Positions 8,717 to 15,267 of a DNA stretch of 64,000 nt are shown piece after piece. The notes under the pieces were generated by a model. The model had not been told where the DNA came from. It saw only the letters and a program-made list of their open reading frames with translations, and made no database searches. The stretch is from Chryseotalea sp. WA131a (lineage in GTDB: Bacteria > Bacteroidota > Bacteroidia > Cytophagales > Cyclobacteriaceae). The stretch's first letter is position 1, and every line of letters begins with the position of its first letter. Position numbers and translations under genes: made by a program. The stretch is from assembly GCA_025370075.1 (NCBI GenBank), contig CP073016.1, positions 3,038,001 to 3,102,000 of the forward strand, given 5' to 3'.

Positions 8717-9741
8717 CACTTGATACCTCGAATGTTTTTTTCCCATTGCCACGCGTGCAACAGGGATTCTTCTAAACTCAATTCTGTTTTCCAGCCTAAT
8801 AATTTTTCTGCCTTCGCAGGATTGGCATAAATCTTTTCTATATCGCCAGCCCTGCGTGGGCCGATTTCATAATTTAACTGAACACCTGTGGTTTTGATAA
8901 ATCGCCTAACCAAATCAAGCACCGTTACTCCATCACCTGTACCCAAATTGAAAACTTCATTTCTGCTCTCTAACGAAGTCACTTTTTGCAATGCTTTTAC
9001 ATGTGCTTTTGCCAAATCAACCACATGAATAAAATCACGCACACAACTTCCATCTGGGGTATCATAATCGCTCCCAAAAACCGTAAGCTTCTGGCGAATG
9101 CCTGCAGCTGTTTGAGTTACATACGGCACAAGGTTGGAGGGGGTGCCGATAGGCAATTCTCCAATCAGTGCCGAAGGATGCGCACCCACTGGATTAAAGT
9201 ACCGCAGTGAAACAGATCTTAAATTCTTATTAGCATGAATGGAATCTTCTAAAATCCGCTCGCACATTTGCTTGGTAGCACCATAAGATGATTCAGCTTT
9301 TTTAAAAGGTGCTGACTCATCTACCGGAATGCGGTCGGGCTGGCCGTATACGGTGCAAGAAGACGAAAAAATTACTTTGTTTACATTAAATTTCTCCATC
9401 GTCTTGAGCAACGCCACCATTGAGCCCAAATTGTTTTGATAGTAAAGTAATGGATTGACCACTGATTCATTGACTGATTTAAAGGCAGCAAAGTGAATAA
9501 CCGAATCGATCTGATTATTTTTGAAAAGGGTATCTAAAAATCTCTCATCTCTGCAATCTCCTTGATAAAAAGCAATTTTTCTATTCGTGATTCTTTCAAT
9601 TCCATCGATAATTCTTTTTTCGCTGCGCGATAAATCATCAACGACTATTATCTCAAAACCTTGCTGAATTAACTCAACGGCCGTGTGCGCGCCAATGTAG
9701 CCCGCCCCGCCCGTCAACAGTACTTTTTTAGTGCTGGCCAT
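8716..9741 (-). CDS. galE: UDP-glucose 4-epimerase
   Basis: A 341-residue extended SDR interconverting UDP-glucose and UDP-galactose (possibly also the N-acetyl forms). GGAGYIG at 11-17 binds NAD, SSSCTVYG lies around 126-133, and Y153-x3-K157 is the catalytic pair. The RYFNPVGAHPSALIGE and VRDFIHVVDLA stretches are classic GalE. It is two bases downstream of the tviB-like stop and its own stop overlaps the wbpE start. Its presence among nucleotide-sugar genes suggests that galactose or GalNAc enters the glycan. Confidence 0.93.
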   Translation of the reverse strand: MASTKKVLLTGGAGYIGAHTAVELIQQGFEIIVVDDLSRSEKRIIDGIERITNRKIAFYQGDCRDERFLDTLFKNNQIDSVIHFAAFKSVNESVVNPLLYYQNNLGSMVALLKTMEKFNVNKVIFSSSCTVYGQPDRIPVDESAPFKKAESSYGATKQMCERILEDSIHANKNLRSVSLRYFNPVGAHPSALIGELPIGTPSNLVPYVTQTAAGIRQKLTVFGSDYDTPDGSCVRDFIHVVDLAKAHVKALQKVTSLESRNEVFNLGTGDGVTVLDLVRRFIKTTGVQLNYEIGPRRAGDIEKIYANPAKAEKLLGWKTELSLEESLLHAWQWEKNIRGIK

Positions 9742-9743
9742 GG

Positions 9744-10994
9744 TTATAATCTAGATGAAATTTGAGATGGATCTAAAAAACCTTTTACATCATAGACAAT
9801 CGTCTTGTCGTTTCGTATCATTTTCCAATCCAAATTTTTGAATTCATGATGGCTAACGGCCAATACAATGGCCGAATATTTTTTATCCGGTTTGTTAATC
9901 AATGCCAAACCGTATTCGTGCTTCACTTCATCGATGCTGGCATGCGGGTCATACACCTCTACATCCGCTCCAAAACTTTGCAATTCTTGGATCAAATCAA
10001 TGGCGCGGCTGTTGCGTATGTCGGGGCAGTTTTCCTTAAACGTAATTCCCAAAACCAAAATCTTGGCATTTTTTACAGGCAAATCATGTTGCGTCATCAA
10101 TTTGACTACTCGGTTGGCAATGTGAATCCCCATATTGTCGTTGATGCGCCTCCCTGCCAAAATCACCTGTGGGTAATAGCCGAGGCTATCTGCTTTATAC
10201 GTTAAATAGTACGGATCCACACCAATGCAATGCCCACCTACCAGACCGGGTTTGTAAGGAAGAAAATTCCACTTGGTGCCGGCTGCTTCCAATACTTGAT
10301 GCGTATCAATACCCATGCGTTCAAATATCAACGCCAATTCATTAATAAACGCGATATTGATATCTCGTTGGCAATTCTCGATGACCTTTGCCGCCTCGGC
10401 AACCTTGATGCTCGAAGCTTTGTGTGTGCCCGCAACGATTATTTTTTTGTACAGTTGATCTACGCGTTCGGCTATTTCAGGTGTGCTACCGCTGGTCACC
10501 TTCTTGATGTTGGGCAACCGGTGCTGCTTATCGCCAGGGTTGATGCGCTCTGGAGAATAGCCACAGAAAAAATCAATATTAAATCTTAATCCGCTGAATT
10601 TCTCCAGCACGGGGACACAATCTTCTTCGGTGCAGCCTGGGTAAACGGTAGATTCGTAAATCACGATGTCGCCTTTCTTCAAAACCTTCCCCACCGTTTC
10701 GCTCGCCTTGATCAATGGCGTAAGGTCGGGCTTTTTGTAAACGTCTACGGGCGTGGGTACGGTGACGATGAAATGATTGGCGTCCTTCAATTCAATCGGA
10801 TTGGAAGAGAAAGAAAGATGTTTAGATGACTTAAGTTCAACGCTGTCCGACTCAAGGGTTCGGTCGTGCCCATTTTTTAGCTCAGCTATCCGATCGGTGT
10901 TGATGTCGAAGCCAACCACCGGAATAATTTTTCCGAACTCAACCGCCAATGGAAGGCCAACATAACCTAACCCTATGATTCCTATCTTTTCCAT
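9744..10994 (-). CDS. tviB: UDP-N-acetylglucosamine 6-dehydrogenase (TviB/WbpO-like)
   Basis: About 416 residues of a UDP-sugar dehydrogenase performing two successive NAD-dependent oxidations at C6. GLGYVG at 8-13 is the NAD site; the catalytic cysteine is C256 in GGHCIGVDPYYLT; the segment ESTVYPGCTEEDCVP and SPERINPGDKQHRL match TviB closely. The protein lacks features of UDP-glucose dehydrogenases, so UDP-GlcNAc to UDP-GlcNAcA is the likely reaction, supplying WbpB-E-D. The frame extends upstream to 11048, but ATG 10992-10994, one base after the preceding stop, gives the conserved N-terminus. Confidence 0.9.
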   Translation of the reverse strand: MEKIGIIGLGYVGLPLAVEFGKIIPVVGFDINTDRIAELKNGHDRTLESDSVELKSSKHLSFSSNPIELKDANHFIVTVPTPVDVYKKPDLTPLIKASETVGKVLKKGDIVIYESTVYPGCTEEDCVPVLEKFSGLRFNIDFFCGYSPERINPGDKQHRLPNIKKVTSGSTPEIAERVDQLYKKIIVAGTHKASSIKVAEAAKVIENCQRDINIAFINELALIFERMGIDTHQVLEAAGTKWNFLPYKPGLVGGHCIGVDPYYLTYKADSLGYYPQVILAGRRINDNMGIHIANRVVKLMTQHDLPVKNAKILVLGITFKENCPDIRNSRAIDLIQELQSFGADVEVYDPHASIDEVKHEYGLALINKPDKKYSAIVLAVSHHEFKNLDWKMIRNDKTIVYDVKGFLDPSQISSRL

Positions 10995-10995
10995 G

Positions 10996-12012
10996 TTATC
11001 GTTTCTCTTTATAATAGTCCAAATACCAATCAATAAATTTACCCACACCTACTTCAATGGGAGTATCGGGCTTAAAATCAATTTTTTTCATCAAATCACT
11101 CACATCGGCAAGAGCTTCGGGCACATCGCCCTGCTGCATGGGCAAAAAGTTTTTGATGGCCTTTTTTTTCAACTTTTCTTCTATAATCTCGATGTACCTT
11201 ATCAACTCTACCGTACTGCTATTGCCAATGTTAAAAATTCGGTAGGGGGCAAAGCTAGTGGCGGGATCTGATTTTGTGGCATCCCAATTTTTGTCAAATG
11301 ACGGAATCTTTGGCAAGAGACGAATCACACACTCCACTAAATCGTCTATATACGTAAAATCGCGTTTCATTATTCCGTGATTATAAACGTTTATCGGTTC
11401 GCCCGCTAAAATCGCTTTCGTAAAAATAAACAAGGCCATATCTGGTCTGCCATAAGGGCCATACGCTGAAAAAAACCTTAGCCCTGTGGTTGGAATATGG
11501 TACAATGTCGAATAGGCATGAGCCATTAACTCATTTGATTTCTTGCTGGCTGCATAAAGCGCCAAGGGATGGTCAACATTGTCTTGGGTCGAGAAGGGCA
11601 TTTTTTTGTTCGCCCCATAAACTGAACTGGAAGAGGCGTAGATCAAGTGCTTTACGGAATGGTGGCGACTGGCTTCGAGAATGTTTAAGAACCCCTGTAT
11701 GTTGCTTTCAAGATAGGTATATGGATTTTCGATAGAGTGCCTCACACCCGCCTGTGCAGCCAAGTTGACGACAGCATCGTATCGGCTATTTTCAAATCGC
11801 TTGTCAATTTCTTTTTTGTTGGCAATATCAACCTTTGAAAAAGTAAAATTTTCAAAAAGACGTAAACTATCCAATCTCGATTTTTTTAAGTTCACATCAT
11901 AATAATCGTTAAGATTATCCAAGCCCTCAACCCAAAAGCCATCCTCGCAGAGTCTTTTGGCAAGGTGATACCCAATAAACCCTGCTACTCCGGTAACCAA
12001 TACCTTGCTCAT
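10996..12012 (-). CDS. UDP-glucuronate 4-epimerase-type SDR (CapI/LspL-like)
   Basis: A 338-residue extended SDR and the first gene of the polysaccharide operon. GVAGFIG at 8-14 binds NAD, LDNLNDYYDVNLK at 31-43 is the signature of the CapI/LspL/GAE uronate epimerase group, and Y153-x3-K157 is catalytic. It would invert C4 of UDP-glucuronate, or of the N-acetylated uronate made by the next gene. No UDP-glucose 6-dehydrogenase is present in the window, so the second possibility deserves attention. The start is ATG 10-12 bases into the 12012 end (TTG at 12015 also possible). Confidence 0.85.
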   Translation of the reverse strand: MSKVLVTGVAGFIGYHLAKRLCEDGFWVEGLDNLNDYYDVNLKKSRLDSLRLFENFTFSKVDIANKKEIDKRFENSRYDAVVNLAAQAGVRHSIENPYTYLESNIQGFLNILEASRHHSVKHLIYASSSSVYGANKKMPFSTQDNVDHPLALYAASKKSNELMAHAYSTLYHIPTTGLRFFSAYGPYGRPDMALFIFTKAILAGEPINVYNHGIMKRDFTYIDDLVECVIRLLPKIPSFDKNWDATKSDPATSFAPYRIFNIGNSSTVELIRYIEIIEEKLKKKAIKNFLPMQQGDVPEALADVSDLMKKIDFKPDTPIEVGVGKFIDWYLDYYKEKR

Positions 12013-12036
12013 CAAAACAATTTAAAAAAATAAAGC

Positions 12037-12056
12037 GGTAAATTTAGTAATTTACC
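12037..12056. promoter_or_regulatory. Perfect 8-bp palindrome in the divergent control region of the polysaccharide genes
   Basis: GGTAAATT, four-base spacer TAGT, then AATTTACC: a perfect inverted repeat in the 91-base gap between the divergent epimerase (minus) and Wzz-like (plus) genes. Its symmetry and location fit an operator for a dimeric regulator, though it could also be an A+T-rich hairpin in an untranslated leader. No regulator gene lies adjacent. Confidence 0.4.
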
Positions 12057-12103
12057 AGTGTTCTGATAAGTTAAATCATTTTCTTTGCAGGAAAAAACGA
12101 AGT

Positions 12104-12949
12104 ATGGCGCAGTCTGATGAAATCGATCTTTTGGAATTGGCCTTTAAATTGAATCGGGTTTTTATTCAAAACATTAGGTCGCTCATTATTGCTTTTTTTA
12201 TTGGCTCCTTGGCCGGACTGGCTTTTTATCAGTTGGTTCCCAATGTTTATCAAAGCCGGATGATTTTCAGTTCGGGTGTGCTTACCTTTTCGGTGAGCAA
12301 AGCGTTGGTAACTGATTTGAATGGATTGATAGAAGAAAACAATACCAGCGAACTGGCCAAAAAGCTTTTTCTTACAAGTGCAGAAGCAAGCCATATAGCT
12401 GAATTAAAAATTGAGAATTCAATTGAAAAATCCGAGGCTTTAAAAGAAGAAGAAAAAACTACTTTGATCATAACCGTAAATTGCAAAGACCCCCTGCTGT
12501 ATACCAAATTACAACCTTCACTCATCAAATTTTTTGAGACCAACGAATATGCACTTCTGAGGGAGAAAGAAAAGAAAGCGATCTACCAAGGCATGGTGGA
12601 TAAAACCTCTCAAGAAATAACAGAGTTGGAAAAAATGCGAGTTCAGTTTTTAGAAGGAAATCTTTTCAAAAACTTAAACGCAAATACCATCCTTTTTGAC
12701 CCTACTTCTATCAATGCAGGAATTATTGATTTGACCAGAGAAAAATTAAAGAATCAAAGCGATTTAGCTTTGGTTAACAATGTTCAATTAGTTCAAGGTT
12801 TTGTCAATTTCAACAGACCTATCAGCCCCAAGCTATCGATTTCACTGGCAGCTGGAGCGGCCATTGGCGTTTTTTTTGTTATAGTGCTTATAGTACTTAA
12901 AGGATTTAAACACTTGGTTAGATTAGCTAACCAAGAAAAAGAGAAGTAA
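12104..12949 (+). CDS. Wzz-like polysaccharide chain-length / co-polymerase protein
   Basis: A 281-residue inner-membrane protein with the two-helix topology of the Wzz/PCP superfamily: a short acidic N-terminus with DEIDLLEL, helix one at about 26-46, a charged periplasmic coiled-coil domain, and a second helix near 243-268 preceded by PISPKLSIS, which corresponds to the Pro-rich segment before TM2 in Wzz proteins. A short basic tail follows. There is no C-terminal kinase domain. It probably controls chain length of the glycan encoded by the divergent operon, whose start is 91 bases away. Divergence from classical Wzz keeps the exact role open. Confidence 0.78.
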   Translation: MAQSDEIDLLELAFKLNRVFIQNIRSLIIAFFIGSLAGLAFYQLVPNVYQSRMIFSSGVLTFSVSKALVTDLNGLIEENNTSELAKKLFLTSAEASHIAELKIENSIEKSEALKEEEKTTLIITVNCKDPLLYTKLQPSLIKFFETNEYALLREKEKKAIYQGMVDKTSQEITELEKMRVQFLEGNLFKNLNANTILFDPTSINAGIIDLTREKLKNQSDLALVNNVQLVQGFVNFNRPISPKLSISLAAGAAIGVFFVIVLIVLKGFKHLVRLANQEKEK

Positions 12950-12960
12950 AAGAAAATCTT

Positions 12961-13614
12961 GTGCTGACTCTACTCCAGAAAGAACTCACCCTCGAACTTA
13001 GGCGCAAATCTGTTTTAGCAGGGCTTGGGCTATATCTTCTAAGTACTGTTTTTATTTACTACTTAACCATTGGCCTCAACCATCACGTTTTATCTCCCTT
13101 AATTTGGAGTGCACTTTTTTGGGCAACATTGCTATTTACGGCTATCAATACCATTGCCAAGAGTTTTATAGGAGAAAAAAAAGGCCTGGAAATTTATTTT
13201 TACTATATTGTAAAACCTGAATCGGTAATCATCAGCAAAATGATTTACAACTTTATGTTGAGCGTTTTGATGGCACTTATCGGATTTATTCTCTTTTCTG
13301 TTTTGCTAACCAATCCGATTCACGATTTAAAGACATTCTCAATAGGTCTTGTCCTTACTAGCGCTGGTTTTGCCACCTCGCTTACATTGCTTTCGGGTGT
13401 TGCTGCCAAAGCTAACAATAGCAACATTGTGATGGCCGTGCTAAGTTTTCCAATCGTGATTTCCATCTTGCTGATGGCCATCAAAATAACCAAAAATTGT
13501 ATCGATGGCTTGGAAGCTAGCGCCAGCTATGATGAGTTGCTAATCTTACTGGCAATTAATTGTTTAGTCGGGGCTATGTCGTATCTGCTCTTCCCGTATA
13601 TTTGGCGGTCGTAA
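12961..13614 (+). CDS. ccmB: Heme exporter / cytochrome c maturation permease CcmB
   Basis: A 217-residue membrane protein with six hydrophobic helices and the N-terminal LLQKELTLELRRK followed by a Thr/Phe-rich first helix, as in CcmB. CcmB partners with the CcmA ATPase and CcmC to load heme on CcmE at the periplasmic face. The GTG at 12961, 11 bases after the previous stop, is the only sensible start. It heads ccmB-C-D-E-F; no ccmA is in the window. Short relatives of this permease exist in other ABC systems, but the downstream ccm genes settle the call. Confidence 0.88.
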   Translation: MLTLLQKELTLELRRKSVLAGLGLYLLSTVFIYYLTIGLNHHVLSPLIWSALFWATLLFTAINTIAKSFIGEKKGLEIYFYYIVKPESVIISKMIYNFMLSVLMALIGFILFSVLLTNPIHDLKTFSIGLVLTSAGFATSLTLLSGVAAKANNSNIVMAVLSFPIVISILLMAIKITKNCIDGLEASASYDELLILLAINCLVGAMSYLLFPYIWRS

Positions 13615-13660
13615 CTTAGGCATTAGGGACTTAGGTTTTGGATATTAGGGCTTGATTCCG
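13613..13660. repeat. Dispersed CTTAGG-type repeat, partial copy
   Basis: The ccmB-ccmC gap contains CTTAGGCATTAGGGACTTAGG followed at a short distance by ATTAGGGCTTGATT. The same words recur at 23555-23604 and 26904-26962 in hairpin form; here the copies are in direct orientation. Confidence 0.5.
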
Positions 13661-13683
13661 TCATTGGTTTGTAAAATAACAAG

Positions 13684-14358
13684 ATGAGAAAGAGTTGGTG
13701 GAAAATAATGGGAGCTTTGTTGGTGACGTATTCGGTCATCGGTGGGTTTTTGTTTCAGGTGCCGAGACTTGAGATTGTGAATGAAACCATTCGTGCTCTA
13801 TACTTTCATGTGCCTATGTGGTTTGGCATGGTGCTAATGTTTTTGGTTTCGTTTATCAGCTCTATCTCTTATTTGATTTCACAATCAGAAAAGTCAGATA
13901 ATCGTGCAATTTCCTTTGCAAATACGGGAATCGTTTTTGGGATGTTGGGGATATTCACAGGCATGATATGGGCCAACTATACCTGGGGCTCTCCATGGCA
14001 TGGTGACCCACAACAAAACGGGGCGGCCATAGCCCTGTTGGTCTACTTCGCTTATTTTATTTTACGAGGCTCTGTCAACAATCAAGAACAAAAAGCCCGG
14101 CTAAGTGCTGCCTATAACATCTTCGCCTTTATGGCAATGATTCCACTTATCTTTATCATCCCCCGCATCACCAGTTCTCTACACCCGGGAAGTGGAGGCA
14201 ATCCTGGTTTTAATACCTATGACTTGGATAGCAGGATGCGAATGGTGTTTTACCCTGCTGTCTTGGGTTGGATGTTAGTAGGAACGTGGATATCTACTTT
14301 ACAGATTCGAATCAAAAATCTTAACGAAAAAATTTATGAATTGGACGAGCAGCAATAA
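13684..14358 (+). CDS. ccmC: Cytochrome c maturation protein CcmC
   Basis: A 224-residue membrane protein with six helices. Between helices three and four it has YTWGSPWHGDPQQNG, a version of the tryptophan-rich heme-handling loop (W-G-x-x-W-x-x-D-P), and conserved histidines in YFHVPMW and SSLHPGS, matching the axial heme ligands of CcmC. CcmC holds heme with CcmE in the periplasm. The loop is shorter in aromatic residues than the enterobacterial WWVWD form. The 3' end overlaps ccmD by 23 bases. Confident from both motif and operon. Confidence 0.9.
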   Translation: MRKSWWKIMGALLVTYSVIGGFLFQVPRLEIVNETIRALYFHVPMWFGMVLMFLVSFISSISYLISQSEKSDNRAISFANTGIVFGMLGIFTGMIWANYTWGSPWHGDPQQNGAAIALLVYFAYFILRGSVNNQEQKARLSAAYNIFAFMAMIPLIFIIPRITSSLHPGSGGNPGFNTYDLDSRMRMVFYPAVLGWMLVGTWISTLQIRIKNLNEKIYELDEQQ

Positions 14359-14599
14359 TAGAATTCAAAACAAAAGGTGGAGAAACGGAAAATCTTTCTT
14401 GTCAGTATTGGTTCTTTTGCTTTTTACGATTTCTACTTTCGGTCAATCGCAAGAAGTGCCGATGGCTGATGGCATGCGTGCCGAAGGCAAGATTTATGTG
14501 GTGGTGGCCATTGTTTTGTTGATTTTGTCAGGACTGATTGGGTATCTCTTTTTCTTAGATAAAAAAGTATCAAAACTTGAAAATAGATTGCCTAAATAG
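14336..14599 (+). CDS. ccmD: CcmD-family protein
   Basis: An 87-residue protein with two hydrophobic segments, the first ending at TFGQSQ like a signal peptide, the second near 54-72 preceded by MRAEGKIYVVVAIV and followed by FFLDKKVSKLENR. The GKIYVVVA-helix-LDKK-KLE pattern is that of the Bacteroidota CcmD family, small membrane proteins that stabilise the CcmABC complex. It overlaps ccmC by 23 bases in another frame, so its first residues depend on that overlapping start; a start further in cannot be excluded. Confidence 0.8.
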   Translation: MNWTSSNNRIQNKRWRNGKSFLSVLVLLLFTISTFGQSQEVPMADGMRAEGKIYVVVAIVLLILSGLIGYLFFLDKKVSKLENRLPK

Positions 14600-14628
14600 A
14601 AAAGCGATCATCATTCTTCGAATGAGCC

Positions 14629-14662
14629 AAGAATCTTTTCTACATAACAATTGAAGATTCTT
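14629..14662. repeat. 9-bp perfect inverted repeat between ccmD and ccmE
   Basis: AAGAATCTT at 14629-14637 is perfectly complementary to AAGATTCTT at 14654-14662 with a 16-base loop. It lies just after the ccmD stop. Without a T-run it is not a standard terminator; it might be an RNA stability element dividing the ccm transcript. Confidence 0.35.
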
Positions 14663-14763
14663 CGGTTCCTTAGAATTACAAAATTATTTGAGCCGTATTC
14701 GTCACCAAAATTTCCCTTCCTATCATTTTTAGCCCTACCTTTACCACCCAGAAAATCGGGTAG

Positions 14764-15174
14764 ATGAAAAAGTCACACATTTTTGCCATTGTGGTTATTG
14801 CGGTCGCGATTGCCATCATTATCTCTACCGCTGGCGATGCCAGCACGTATGTAAATTTTGATGAAGCATACAAATTAGCCTCTAACGGAAATACAGCAGC
14901 CATCCACGTGGTGGGTGAATTAAGCAAAGATGCTTCTGGCCATGTGGAGGGCATTGAGAAAAGTGCCGATAACCTTTCGTTTAGTTTTATGTTGGTGGAT
15001 GATAAGGGCAAAACTCAAAAAGTGTATTACAATGAACCTATGCCACCTGATTTCCTCCGCTCTGAAAAAGTGGTGGTGATAGGCAGCTATCAAAACGATG
15101 TATTTGTAGCCAAAAAAATCTTGTTGAAGTGTCCATCCAAATACCAAGAACAAAAGTTAAACGCATCAATTTAA
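14764..15174 (+). CDS. ccmE: Heme chaperone CcmE, CxxxY type
   Basis: A 136-residue protein: one N-terminal helix (about 5-22) then an OB-fold-like periplasmic domain with VNFDEAYKLA and YYNEPMPPDF, characteristic of CcmE. Where the classical protein carries a heme-binding HxxxY, this one has C123-P-S-K-Y127. The CxxxY form is known from a variant Ccm system in sulfate reducers and archaea, where CcmH and CcmG can be absent. It lies between ccmD and ccmF. TACCTTTA at 14736-14743 upstream resembles a -7 element and may give it an extra promoter. Confidence 0.92.
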   Translation: MKKSHIFAIVVIAVAIAIIISTAGDASTYVNFDEAYKLASNGNTAAIHVVGELSKDASGHVEGIEKSADNLSFSFMLVDDKGKTQKVYYNEPMPPDFLRSEKVVVIGSYQNDVFVAKKILLKCPSKYQEQKLNASI

Positions 15175-15262
15175 TTTGAAAATGTGTCAATTTGAAGATT
15201 TGAAAATTGATGTTACTCTGCTAGGGGTATTTTCAAATTCTTTCATTTTCAAATTTTTAAAT
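15175..15262. repeat. TTTGAAGATTTGAAAATG-type inverted repeat, copy a
   Basis: The ccmE-ccmF gap is filled by ATTTGAAGATTTGAAAATTG near 15190-15209 and the complementary TATTTTCAAATTC and TTTCATTTTCAAATTT at 15229-15257. It is one of four copies in the window. Confidence 0.6.
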
Positions 15263-15267
15263 TAACA

